NCBI GenBank assembly: GCA_035652815.1
Contig: DASRDB010000001.1
Span: 186,001-250,000 of the forward strand
Length of the DNA stretch: 64,000 bases
Direction: 5' to 3'
Source: DASRDB01 sp035652815
Lineage (GTDB): Bacteria; Chloroflexota; Ktedonobacteria; Ktedonobacterales; Ktedonobacteraceae
In this document: positions 1-8,492 of the stretch, one piece after another
Layout: the number at the start of each line of letters is the position of its first letter
Position numbering within the stretch: position 1 is the first letter of the stretch
The notes under the pieces: generated by a model
Seen by the model: the letters and a program-made list of their open reading frames with translations, nothing else
The model's database searches: none
What the model was told of the DNA's origin: nothing
Program-made: the position numbers and the translations under genes

Positions 1-8
1 ACACAAGG

Positions 9-40
9 AGGTGAGTAGTATGCAATCCCACTACTCACCT
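9..40 (-). terminator. Hairpin downstream of the small-protein pair
   Basis: Ten-base arms at 9-18 and 31-40 are perfect inverted repeats with a 12-nt loop. The hairpin lies about 20 bp past the last stop codon of the leftward CHAT operon. No clear T-run follows, so a terminator role is only a guess. Confidence 0.3.
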
Positions 41-59
41 TGCGCAGAATGTACTAATA

Positions 60-218
60 CTAACAACCTACTCCCCTACTTCCAAAAGGATCATCAGCAA
101 GAACATGGAGATAATTTACTCCAGTAACATGCTGCCAATACAGAGCCGCAACTACAATTAACAGCATAACGAGAAGCAATACCGCTAAGCCTATCCAGGT
201 CTGTCTAGTTGTGACCAT
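60..218 (-). CDS. Small single-pass membrane protein, paralogue of its neighbour
   Basis: A 52-residue ORF starting ATG at 218, behind a purine-rich AAAAAGGGAG ribosome site. It begins MVTTRQTWIG, has one hydrophobic segment at about residues 9-26 (LAVLLLVMLLIVVAALYW), then a short tail with DDPF and a terminal GC. It matches the next gene over its whole length: TWIG/IWIG, LLIVVAA, YWQH-TG, DP and the final GC are shared. I do not recognise the family. Shared structure, separate ribosome sites and position at the 3' end of the protease operon support a real gene. Probably a membrane peptide with a short tail; function unknown. Confidence 0.6.
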   Translation of the reverse strand: MVTTRQTWIGLAVLLLVMLLIVVAALYWQHVTGVNYLHVLADDPFGSRGVGC

Positions 219-250
219 TTGCGAACTCCCTTTTTCTGTTCAGCTAAACC

Positions 251-409
251 CTAGCATCCCTGCCCTATACCAGGATAAGGATCTACTCCCAGGAGGTGGG
301 AAAAGCTCGCGCCAGTAATATGCTGCCAATACACTGCGGCTACAACGATGAGAAGCGCTACGAGGAAGAGGATTACAAAGCCAATCCAGATCTGTTTAGC
401 TGTAACCAT
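251..409 (-). CDS. Small single-pass membrane protein, paralogue of its neighbour
   Basis: A 52-residue product if translation starts at ATG 409 (MVTAKQIWIG); a longer reading from 454 adds 15 residues but loses alignment with the paralogue. One transmembrane helix covers about residues 10-27 and the C-terminus ends in GC after VDPYPGIGQ. The leader GAGAGAAAGAGAAG lies just upstream. The two proteins agree at about half of positions, and fully at the tryptophan, the LLIVVAA core and YWQH, so they arose by tandem duplication. It follows the subtilase gene by about 195 bp on the same strand. Function unknown. Confidence 0.6.
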   Translation of the reverse strand: MVTAKQIWIGFVILFLVALLIVVAAVYWQHITGASFSHLLGVDPYPGIGQGC

Positions 410-604
410 TGGAAGCTTCTCTTTCTCTCCGCATCCATTACGGAGTTTGAGCAACTTTTACTATAGCTCCACAGTAAGAATAAAACATACATGAGCTTAT
501 GTCAATGTAAAAGTTGCATATCTTTGCACAGGATACAGTTCTTTTTTGCAGGTGGAGGATGGAGACCCCTGACAGGGGCCATTCCTCCCTCCTCGATAAG
601 TTGC

Positions 605-2530
605 TTACTTATTCACAACCACATCGATCTCGGTGACTTCGATCTCTACCTGCACCTCGTCTTCGTCGTCATGATCTCCGGCAACGCAGGTCTGGACTAC
701 TTTGTAGGCGCGGCCATCAATACTTCCGCTCATTGCACCTGGCTGTGTTACGACACCGGGTAATCCTGGGTCCATATTGCTCCATATTATAGGCGTAGTA
801 GCAGAACCAAGAAGGTACTGATGCACGCTGGTTGTCGGCTTCAATTCAAGAACACGCGCAGCAAGAGCGGTAATGATGGGCGTAGCAAACGAAGTCCCAA
901 TCCAGTAGGCCCAGGCAGAATCGTCAGGAGCATCGTAATACTCAGCCGGTGGATCAGACGAGAGTGGCGGATATTCGACGGAGCTGTAGATTCCTCTCAC
1001 GGCATCCAACGGTGTTGTCGTAATGATAGGATGCGTGCTGGGTGGATTTGGGGGGCTAACTTTGGGAACTTCCCCTCCCCAGGTTGCTATCCCACGTAAA
1101 CCAGAATAGCAACTATACGAGGTAACATTTCCATCTTTGTCAATCGCACCGACAGGAATAACACCGTCTATCCCGTCATGGCCGGAACCAAAAGCAGCAG
1201 GATACAGAGCCGCCGGGCGATATGGTCCCATCGGATCACGCTGATCACCCTCGTTGCCTGCTGAAGCCACAATAATGGCTCCTTGATCAATGAGGCTTTT
1301 CACAACATAGTACAGGCCATCATGCACAATATTGAAACCGCCAGCTAACAATGAGTCGATTTTCTTTGTACTCTGGATTTCATCGTCCGTAGGAATAACC
1401 AGACTCAGATTAATCACCACTGACTTCTGGTACAAATCACCCACCTGGCCTGTATCCGGGTTCGTCGATAACATACGGTTGTAAATTTTTGAGAGCGCCG
1501 CCGACAGTATGTTCAAATCCCCAACACACATTTCATCGAGAACGCGAATACATTCGATGGGTGCATCAGGAGCGAGATCATGTATAATCCCGGCGATGAA
1601 CAAGCCATGATCTGGTATACGGATAGGGTAATGTCGCCCGTAAACATCTTTTCCAACAGAGGCGAATTGTAAAGCAGGCTCTTCAACATCTTCTTGCACA
1701 CCGGATAACAGGGTGTAATCGAATTGTGCATGCTTAAAAACTCGCCTCAACAGTAAATTGTCATCACCAGCATCCCTTGCCGCCCGCGCAATGACACCAT
1801 GCTCAGGAAACGCATCGAGAATAAAGGTGGTAACGCCCTTGCCAGTCTTATCCTCTAGCTGCTTATTGAGATTGGGCAATTCAAGGTGCCAGTTAGAACA
1901 TGATTCCCTCACAGGTATGGGAGGTGTCAGCGGACAGCCTTGTGGTATACCTCCTGTTGCTCCAGAAAGCCAGATTGGTGCCGAGAATACAAGAGGAACA
2001 CCTCTAACCTTGTTAAGGTAATCTAGGCCTTCACCCTCTCCACTTTTATTGAATGCATTTACTACCGTAGGAACAAGGGTATGAGATGGATCTTCACCCT
2101 CCCCAAACTTGAGGAAACACGTAATACCGGTGTTGATCTCTCCAAAATCCGACCGAATGGGGGCAGTAGTGCTAAAAAGATAGACACCCGCAGGTAACCT
2201 GATAGTTTCTTCTTCATGCATTGCATCCTGAGGTGATAGTTTGGAATGTTGATCCCTGTCATCCTGTTCACCATCCTCGGGATGATCGCTATCATCTAGA
2301 AAATGCAATGTAACCGGCACTTGAGCCTGTTCTTGCAGAAATGTGTTAAGTTCGCCTAACTGTCGGTACAAACCCAATTTGTCGAGCAGGCGCTTTTTAT
2401 TAAGGATTGGATCGCCTGATGTAAGCGAGACAACGGAACGAAAGATAATAGTTACACCATCATTACGCCAGAAGGTGTCATGGGGGTTGTGCATACCCTG
2501 CCTATCCATAGGCATTCCTTGCATGTTCAT
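605..2530 (-). CDS. Subtilisin-like serine protease (peptidase S8), cytoplasmic
   Basis: A 641-residue protein. The S8 triad is visible: Asp239 in FILDAFPEHG, His308 in DHGLFIAGII and Ser547 in GTSFATPII, with oxyanion Asn426 in SAGNEG. About 240 residues precede the catalytic Asp and resemble nothing I know; they may act as sensor or prodomain. An acidic tail (GDHDDEDEVQVEIEV) ends the protein. There is no signal peptide or membrane segment, unlike most secreted subtilases, so it probably works in the cytoplasm. I chose ATG 2530 (AGGAG seven bases upstream) over the in-frame TTG at 2596. It follows the CHAT gene by about 100 bp on the same strand. Substrate unknown. Confidence 0.88.
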   Translation of the reverse strand: MNMQGMPMDRQGMHNPHDTFWRNDGVTIIFRSVVSLTSGDPILNKKRLLDKLGLYRQLGELNTFLQEQAQVPVTLHFLDDSDHPEDGEQDDRDQHSKLSPQDAMHEEETIRLPAGVYLFSTTAPIRSDFGEINTGITCFLKFGEGEDPSHTLVPTVVNAFNKSGEGEGLDYLNKVRGVPLVFSAPIWLSGATGGIPQGCPLTPPIPVRESCSNWHLELPNLNKQLEDKTGKGVTTFILDAFPEHGVIARAARDAGDDNLLLRRVFKHAQFDYTLLSGVQEDVEEPALQFASVGKDVYGRHYPIRIPDHGLFIAGIIHDLAPDAPIECIRVLDEMCVGDLNILSAALSKIYNRMLSTNPDTGQVGDLYQKSVVINLSLVIPTDDEIQSTKKIDSLLAGGFNIVHDGLYYVVKSLIDQGAIIVASAGNEGDQRDPMGPYRPAALYPAAFGSGHDGIDGVIPVGAIDKDGNVTSYSCYSGLRGIATWGGEVPKVSPPNPPSTHPIITTTPLDAVRGIYSSVEYPPLSSDPPAEYYDAPDDSAWAYWIGTSFATPIITALAARVLELKPTTSVHQYLLGSATTPIIWSNMDPGLPGVVTQPGAMSGSIDGRAYKVVQTCVAGDHDDEDEVQVEIEVTEIDVVVNK

Positions 2531-2628
2531 ACTATACTCCTGCCTTTTCCCCTTGCTTGAGGATGTCAAAATCTGGTCAGTTTCCTGCTCACTCAACGCT
2601 GAAAAGGTTACTTTTTAGTGGTCAACAT

Positions 2629-5600
2629 CTAACGCCCAAATCTTCGCCAGTCTAAAGATCCTCCTTCGCCTACAAGGCGAAAAGCTGCCCAGAAATATGG
2701 ATGGGAGATAGTCCTTCCGGTTTGGCAAAGTAGACTACATTGAGCGGTACGCAATGCTTGTGTCTTATCTTCTCCACGCAACAAATTGCTATAGAAGCAT
2801 TTCATTAGTTCATTCGTAGCATGATCCTCGACGGGCCAGAGGCTTATTATTAGCGATTTTGCACCAGCCGCCAGAAATGCGCGACCAAGTCCTAACTGCT
2901 CATCACCACCACCACTTAGAGCCAAACCAGTTTCACACCCACTTAATGTCACCAGTTCACACTGTCGCAGATCTAAATTAAATGCATCGATGGCATTGAG
3001 TTGTCCATCTGCAAGGCGCACATACGAAAAATTAGGGGCATCGAGTCGACTATGACCATGTGTTGCCAGGTGAATAAGGGGGCTTCCAGGGGCTTCCTCT
3101 ATCAAGCGCGCAATGGTTGCCTCATCTTCAAGATAGCAATGTCCACCTAACATTTCAGCAATTGTACTTGCTTCATCCCGAACACGTGCCAATTGTCCTT
3201 TTCCAGAAAAACCAAAAACGAGCGGCGCTTTAGCAGTTTCTGCCAGATTGGAAGTGGTGACACCTGATCTCCTCCAATCGCTCTGCAGGTGCAAAAGCAA
3301 GCTGCTTGCAGGAAGGTAACTTACCTGGAAATCTTCGATCAAAAAACGAGAGCCGTCAAATAGAGCATGAAACGGCAATTTGTGCAAAGGACCATAGGGT
3401 ACAATTGTCAGATACCCCGATGGTGGGGGTAAAAGCTCTCCAACAGGGGCTATCAATAGCTTATAAAGTTTATGTAGCAGGCGACGCACAATCTGTTGGG
3501 GTGGTTGAGAAGGATCAGGCCAGCCACCCGGCTGAAGATGTGCGTGAAACAAAGGCAAGAGATACTCAAGTTCGGTCTCCCCAGCCGGATGCTCATATGT
3601 TATAACTTGTTCACTTGTAATTGCAAAGATTACAAGTTTACCTTTATGAAGGTAGTACTCTAGTAAAAGATGATCCGAGGTAAGATGCTGGCGAATCTGT
3701 CCTAGCTCCATACGCAAAGTCTTTGAAGAGGGCATTTGAGTACTTGATCTTTTTTTGGGAGAATGTATATGACTGCCCAGAGACGATTCATATTTAGAAA
3801 GATACAACCGCTCTAGCAATTCATTCAATTTCTCCTCGCACCGCAAAAGTTCGCTTTGAATTATTTCCTTGTCAATTGTAGAAGATACTTCAGTCTCCGC
3901 TTCTGAAAGCAAAACACTATAAAAACGATGTTTATCCTGCCAGTCTTTTAGTTGGTATTGTGTTCGTAGTGTGGAAGCTGAGGCAAATTCTTCCTGCATT
4001 TCTTTCGAAGTTTGGAGGTGTTGGCGCAATGCCATAGAGCGGGCCTGCTCAAGGTAAGCAAAAGCTTTTTCAACTTCGGACCGCTCGAGGCATAAAGCAA
4101 TCATATCGGCATAGACAGCCCATGCTCTATGTAAAAATGAGGGAGATAAATCGAACACAAGATCGTGTAAAATACGTTCAATCTGAACAATAGAGGCTCC
4201 AAAATGTTTGATAGCTTTTACAAAATTTCCTTGCAGCCTAAATATGCGGCCTAGTAGATGATGATTTTTATATATTTCTTCTTGGAGATTATGACGCCTC
4301 GCTAATAAGGCAGTTTGTTTACAAAGCGATAAAGCTTCCTGCAATTCTAGAGCTTGTTGATGTTTGTCCTTATTTATCTCAGCCTTGTGTGCCTTTTCTA
4401 CAAGCGCTTCAGACATGATGAGATTAGCACGAACAACACGTGCTACCAATCCACGAGTTTCACAATACGTTTTTACAAACTCAGCAATAACATAGGCATC
4501 ATTAAAAGCGTTCATCTCTACTAAAAGTTCTGCTTGCTGCAGCCTGGTAAGCAAGGCAAAAGGAATAAATCCACCGTTATTAAGCAGCTTCCAAGCTTCT
4601 TCTAGAGCATTTGATGCATCTTTTGCTCTACTACACGCGGCGAGTATCATCGCATAATCCCGTAATGCATCGGCTGTACTCAGCGATAGGCCTGATACTC
4701 TATATATCTTGACTGCCTCTTCTGAAAGCTGGAAAGCCTCTTGTAAACGACTTAGCTTTACGAGACAATTCGCCATAGAAAGCTTAAGCTCAGCCAAAAG
4801 TAACTCATTATTTGTTTCACTTTGAAGTAACATTTCGCGAGCTTGATAGTAACGTCTTAGGGCCGAACCATAATACCCTTGCACAAAATCAAGTCCTGCG
4901 AGATTAATTTCAACTTCGATTGCTAAATCAGGCTCTCCGAGACTATTAAAGCTCTCTTGGGCCTCGCTTTGCAGCATATAAGCCTCTTCAAACTTACCAA
5001 GCCATGCTAGTAACCTGGCTTGATTTACTTGTGCAATAGCGATAGAACGCTTGATAAAGCTATCATCTTGATCCTGAATTGTAGGATAGATTAACAGCAT
5101 ATCTCTGTATAAGGTTAAAGCTTCCTGGTACCGCCCAATGTTATCTAAAACCATAGCCGTATTATTATCTATGACACATGCCCAGTAATATTCTTCAAGC
5201 CTGAGAAAAATAGTCCGTGCCTGTTCTGCTGCTCGTAAAGCTTCTTCGATATGCCCCAGTTCAGCAGATGAGTACACCCAGCTAATCCGCGAACGAGCCC
5301 AATTTCCCTCATCTCCTATACTCAAAAATTCCTCGCCAGCTCTGTCTAAGATTTCTATCGCAGCTTGATAATGGCCAATCATCATTAGCACATCCCCCTT
5401 CGCCTTCAACCCCAGCGCATACGACAAGCGATGACCCGTCAATTCGCCATAAAATATCAGCAATTCAGCAATCTTAAGGGAAAGAAAAGGCGTATAAAGG
5501 ACGCGCAAAGCTTCATCGGCGAGGAGGTCGCCGGTAGCTTTGGAGTCTGAGAGGTCAGCAAGGTGTTCCTGGATGTAGGTGCGGCCTTCTTCTAGTGTAT

Positions 5601-5637
5601 GGTCGCGCAGGTAGCGTAAAAATAGGTCTGTGTCCAT
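2629..5637 (-). CDS. TPR-CHAT caspase-like protease
   Basis: A 1002-residue protein. Residues about 40-530 are helical TPR-type repeats of near 40 residues (for example GHYQAAIEILDRAGEEF, GRYQEALTLYRDML, GNFVKAIKHFGASI), followed by a charged coiled-coil linker. Residues about 690-985 form a CHAT domain of the caspase/separase clan. The catalytic pair is present: His860 in HLATHG and Cys901 in SGCETG. Related TPR-CHAT proteins are proteases held inactive until the TPR scaffold senses a partner. No signal peptide or membrane helix. The ATG lies 9 bp after the zinc-finger gene, so the two are co-transcribed. Family and catalytic residues are clear; the trigger and substrate are unknown, and the adjacent zinc-finger protein or subtilase are natural candidates. 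Confidence 0.9.
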   Translation of the reverse strand: MDTDLFLRYLRDHTLEEGRTYIQEHLADLSDSKATGDLLADEALRVLYTPFLSLKIAELLIFYGELTGHRLSYALGLKAKGDVLMMIGHYQAAIEILDRAGEEFLSIGDEGNWARSRISWVYSSAELGHIEEALRAAEQARTIFLRLEEYYWACVIDNNTAMVLDNIGRYQEALTLYRDMLLIYPTIQDQDDSFIKRSIAIAQVNQARLLAWLGKFEEAYMLQSEAQESFNSLGEPDLAIEVEINLAGLDFVQGYYGSALRRYYQAREMLLQSETNNELLLAELKLSMANCLVKLSRLQEAFQLSEEAVKIYRVSGLSLSTADALRDYAMILAACSRAKDASNALEEAWKLLNNGGFIPFALLTRLQQAELLVEMNAFNDAYVIAEFVKTYCETRGLVARVVRANLIMSEALVEKAHKAEINKDKHQQALELQEALSLCKQTALLARRHNLQEEIYKNHHLLGRIFRLQGNFVKAIKHFGASIVQIERILHDLVFDLSPSFLHRAWAVYADMIALCLERSEVEKAFAYLEQARSMALRQHLQTSKEMQEEFASASTLRTQYQLKDWQDKHRFYSVLLSEAETEVSSTIDKEIIQSELLRCEEKLNELLERLYLSKYESSLGSHIHSPKKRSSTQMPSSKTLRMELGQIRQHLTSDHLLLEYYLHKGKLVIFAITSEQVITYEHPAGETELEYLLPLFHAHLQPGGWPDPSQPPQQIVRRLLHKLYKLLIAPVGELLPPPSGYLTIVPYGPLHKLPFHALFDGSRFLIEDFQVSYLPASSLLLHLQSDWRRSGVTTSNLAETAKAPLVFGFSGKGQLARVRDEASTIAEMLGGHCYLEDEATIARLIEEAPGSPLIHLATHGHSRLDAPNFSYVRLADGQLNAIDAFNLDLRQCELVTLSGCETGLALSGGGDEQLGLGRAFLAAGAKSLIISLWPVEDHATNELMKCFYSNLLRGEDKTQALRTAQCSLLCQTGRTISHPYFWAAFRLVGEGGSLDWRRFGR

Positions 5638-5646
5638 AGATGCAGG

Positions 5647-6417
5647 TCAGGTTTCCGAAATAGCAAGACCTTCAACGACGACTTCACGGCCAGGCAAACG
5701 GAGAATCATGGTATAGACACCCGTTGGGACGGGCTTGAAGACGAGGTTGCCAAGATCATCCACCTGGGTGCGCAGGAGGGGCAGCATTTTCGAGAACTCT
5801 CCATTGGATTCGAGAAGCTGCGGCATGGGATACAGTTCAACGGCAACACCCGCCAACGTTTCGACATCCTCGTCGGGGTTGGTGCTGGTGAGAATGCCGA
5901 TCAACATATGCTCACCACTGCTGGTGCGCGAAACGTGCAGCGAGATATCAACCGACTCGGCCTTATACTGGCGCGGCCAGGGCGCGTCAATTGCATCGCT
6001 GCGCAGCACAAATTGCAACTGGGGCTGTTTGACCAGCGTGGCATAAATGCGCCGCACCAGGGCGCGAGGTGAAAAGGCTGGCACAGGAAACTCAATGGGC
6101 GCTTGCAGGTATTGCCGGGTCTCCTCGACTTCCATCCTGCATAAAGGACAATCCAGGATATGGCTGGCAACACGAAGGCGCTCTGCATCAGGTAGCCCAC
6201 CGGCGCAATAGTAGCTCAATTCAGTTCCTGAAGGACACTGACTGCGATAGAACTGCGAAACCAGGGAAGCGGTTGTCTGCTGGTAACGCGCCAGTCGCTT
6301 CTTACAGGTTTCACAGGTTGCCAGGTGATCGGCGGCCTTTTCAGGTAATGCCTCATCATCGAGTGCTAACGCAATCAAGTCCTCGTCGCTGGGGGCTACA
6401 TCGTGCATACAATCCAT
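5647..6417 (-). CDS. Soluble double zinc-finger anti-sigma-like protein with beta-sandwich C-terminus
   Basis: A 256-residue protein with two HxxxCxxC motifs of the zf-HC2 anti-sigma type: His31-Cys35-Cys38 and His86-Cys90-Cys93. The C-terminal half, about residues 130-256, is beta-rich and ends in a carboxypeptidase-regulatory/transthyretin-like pattern (DDLGNLVFKPVPTGVYTMIL). There is no transmembrane segment, so unlike RsiW/RseA-type anti-sigmas it should be cytosolic. ATG 6417 has AGGAAGGA just upstream; the reading from GTG 6507 lacks a ribosome site. It sits between the sigma gene and the CHAT gene. Binding to the upstream sigma factor is inferred from gene order and the finger type. 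Confidence 0.78.
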   Translation of the reverse strand: MDCMHDVAPSDEDLIALALDDEALPEKAADHLATCETCKKRLARYQQTTASLVSQFYRSQCPSGTELSYYCAGGLPDAERLRVASHILDCPLCRMEVEETRQYLQAPIEFPVPAFSPRALVRRIYATLVKQPQLQFVLRSDAIDAPWPRQYKAESVDISLHVSRTSSGEHMLIGILTSTNPDEDVETLAGVAVELYPMPQLLESNGEFSKMLPLLRTQVDDLGNLVFKPVPTGVYTMILRLPGREVVVEGLAISET

Positions 6418-6525
6418 CGCTCGTCCTTCCTCATCATCTTCTAGTCTATCGGCAAGCTTGATACAGAGGTATCGCTGTATAAACGCACAAGTAGCATTTT
6501 TTCGCACACGATTTCTCGCCGCCCG

Positions 6526-7269
6526 TCATCGTTCCTGGTCACTCATCCGCCAACGAATCTGGTCGGCGTTCCGCATGAGACGTTCAATGATGTTGCGGTA
6601 GAGCCGGTAAACTTCGCGCACCTCGCTAAATTCATCCGGGCAGTAGCGCACGACTTCGCGAGGTTTGAGACCACAGTGAATAATCAGGTAGGCGACACGT
6701 TTTTCACGCGCCCCAGGCAGCAGACTTTCGATCGCTTCCCACAGTTCGCGACTATCATGCTCGTCCTCTGTAGAGGGTTCCTCGATGAAATAGCCGGAGC
6801 CGGGTTCAGGTAGGGGCAGCACAGGACGGCCATGCGCGCGCAGAGTATCGAGAATTGCGCCATGTAAGCTGGCCTTCAGGTAGCTCAACGCGGCAGCCAG
6901 CGTCGTAAACTGGAGTTCCTGGTTGCGAACCGTGGCCTGCCAGAAGCGCGTGAAGGCAAAGTCAATGTAGTTTTCCTCGCTATCGTAGCGAAGCGCGCTC
7001 TCCCTGCGTGGATGCGCCCGCATCCATCCGGCCACCATGCGCCGGAAGCTCTGCACTAACAGGTTCCAGGCCTCTTCATTCTGTTGATTAATAGCGCGAT
7101 AAAAGATTTCCAGACAGTAACGTTCGTTAAATGGTTCGCCTTTGCGAAAGTTGAGGATTTCCTGCTGGCAGCGGCTCTCAAGGGCTGTCAGGCTCATTTG
7201 ACTAGGTGAGTCTTCCATCTCGATACCCATCGCTCTCAACCTGCTTTCTGTGGAGCCACTTTTCTCCAC
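6526..7269 (-). CDS. Sigma-70 family (ECF-like) RNA polymerase sigma factor
   Basis: A 247-residue protein. Residues about 60-140 carry a region-2-like helical block (EAWNLLVQSFRRMVAGWM, then IDFAFTRFWQAT), and about 175-240 carry a divergent region-4 helix-turn-helix (LLPGAREKRVAYLIIHCGL). The linker is long and acidic. The family is recognisable but distant from housekeeping ECF groups. First gene of the leftward operon leading to CHAT and subtilase, so it may switch on its own cluster. The GTG at 7269 has AAGGA too close for comfort; ATG 7230 or 7218 are alternative starts. No matching promoter motif could be identified with confidence. Confidence 0.75.
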   Translation of the reverse strand: MEKSGSTESRLRAMGIEMEDSPSQMSLTALESRCQQEILNFRKGEPFNERYCLEIFYRAINQQNEEAWNLLVQSFRRMVAGWMRAHPRRESALRYDSEENYIDFAFTRFWQATVRNQELQFTTLAAALSYLKASLHGAILDTLRAHGRPVLPLPEPGSGYFIEEPSTEDEHDSRELWEAIESLLPGAREKRVAYLIIHCGLKPREVVRYCPDEFSEVREVYRLYRNIIERLMRNADQIRWRMSDQER

Positions 7270-7699
7270 ATTCCTTACCCCCGGCGCGTGCTTTGCCTTG
7301 ACCTATAAAACGTGATGGGAACCCGTACACACGCCAGCCATAACTCTGCTACGATATGATATTAGACGTACTGCTTAAACGCTTCCCAAACGGATGAATT
7401 ATCCCCGATGACTTTCCAGACGTTCGATGTGCTGATGAGGACACGCTCGAAAACGGTAATATTTCACACTTTTCCAATCTTTCCCTCATCAAGTATAGCT
7501 GATCTTTTCTCAGACAACAACACCAGTATATTGCCACGTAATTATATAACATACTGTTATAATCTTTCAAGGTTAATGCTTGATGATAACCCCTAAAGGA
7601 ATACGGACATGATTTCGCCATCATATGGGTAATTATCAGGAAGGGAAAACTTGTAGCAGCATCCAAAAACGGGTATAATAAACACAAATGTGTACATTT
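7270..7699. other. AT-rich intergenic region between divergent genes
   Basis: About 430 bp separating the sigma operon (leftward) from the stress-protein gene (rightward). It must hold the operon promoter, but no convincing pair of boxes was found. A stretch near 7585-7645 (GATTTCGCCATCATATGGG) is repeated in diverged form at 10740-10875, where a palindrome interrupts it. Short ORFs here on both strands lack ribosome sites and family resemblance. Confidence 0.5.
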
Positions 7700-7728
7700 T
7701 TGACGTAATTGTCTCATCTGCCTATGGT
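7700..7728 (+). promoter_or_regulatory. Candidate sigma-70-type promoter of the stress-protein gene
   Basis: TTGACG at 7700-7705 and TATGGT at 7723-7728 are separated by 17 bp and lie about 45 bp before the start codon. Confidence 0.45.
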
Positions 7729-7772
7729 TGGATTAACCAGGGTAGACCTGAAGGTACACAGGATGAACGCCG

Positions 7773-8492
7773 ATGATTAAGCGCGTTTTGCTCGGAATCG
7801 ATGCGCCGTTGTCTCCCGCGACACGATATGCGCTTCGCACAGTAAGCGATTGGTGCGAGCAAGCTTCCATTATTCTACTGCATGTAATTCCCACCCCCAA
7901 CATTACTTCTCCGGCACTCGGCATGTACGTCGGGCACATTCAGCCCACAGTGTTTACCCTCGAACAGCGTAGCGAGGCAGAGGTTGTCCTGCATGCAGCC
8001 CGTGTAGAGTTACAGCACCGGGGCGTCTCTCCAGAGCAGATCGAAACCATCATTCGTTCAGGGACACCTGCTGACGAGCTGGCGCGAGCAGCGAAAGAAA
8101 TCGCGGCGGATTTCATAGTCATCGGAAGCAGGGGCAACGCCACCTCGCAGAAGCTGCGGCGGCTGTTTATGGGGAGCATCTCACGCCGGGTATTGGCGCT
8201 CGCGCCCTGTCCTGTCATGATCATTGTCCCACCTGAAGTACAGGCCATGAAACATACATCTGACCTGGTACGCTGGTACGAGCAGGCCATTACGCGCTAC
8301 CTGCAAGAACACGAGGGCGACCTGACGGTATTTACACCCGCAGAGGTCGCCCAGCTTTTTGCTCCCCCGAACAAGCGAGAGCCGGGCCGCAAAGAGCGCG
8401 CCGCCGCCATTCTCGCCCTCGAACAACTTGCCCGCAACGGCGTTCTCTGCCGCCACGATGTCAAGGGCGAACTGCGCTACGTGAACGATTAA
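7773..8492 (+). CDS. UspA-family universal stress protein with C-terminal extension
   Basis: A 239-residue protein. Residues 1-150 form the Usp Rossmann-like fold, starting KRVLLGIDAPLSP and ending with the nucleotide-binding signature GSRGNATSQKLRRLFMGSIS and the strand CPVMIIV. This G-2x-G-9x-G(S/T) motif indicates an ATP-binding Usp. Residues 155-239 are an extra helical region, rich in charged residues and ending ELRYVND, resembling a small winged-helix fold (weak impression). Typical single-domain Usp is about 140-150 residues. ATG 7773 has AGGAT nine bases upstream. It converges on and overlaps the next gene by 4 bp at the stop codons. Confidence 0.85.
   Translation: MIKRVLLGIDAPLSPATRYALRTVSDWCEQASIILLHVIPTPNITSPALGMYVGHIQPTVFTLEQRSEAEVVLHAARVELQHRGVSPEQIETIIRSGTPADELARAAKEIAADFIVIGSRGNATSQKLRRLFMGSISRRVLALAPCPVMIIVPPEVQAMKHTSDLVRWYEQAITRYLQEHEGDLTVFTPAEVAQLFAPPNKREPGRKERAAAILALEQLARNGVLCRHDVKGELRYVND

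Noticed and set aside
7349..7717. 122-residue minus-strand ORF in the intergenic region
   Set aside because: No ribosome site, low-complexity content and no recognisable motif.
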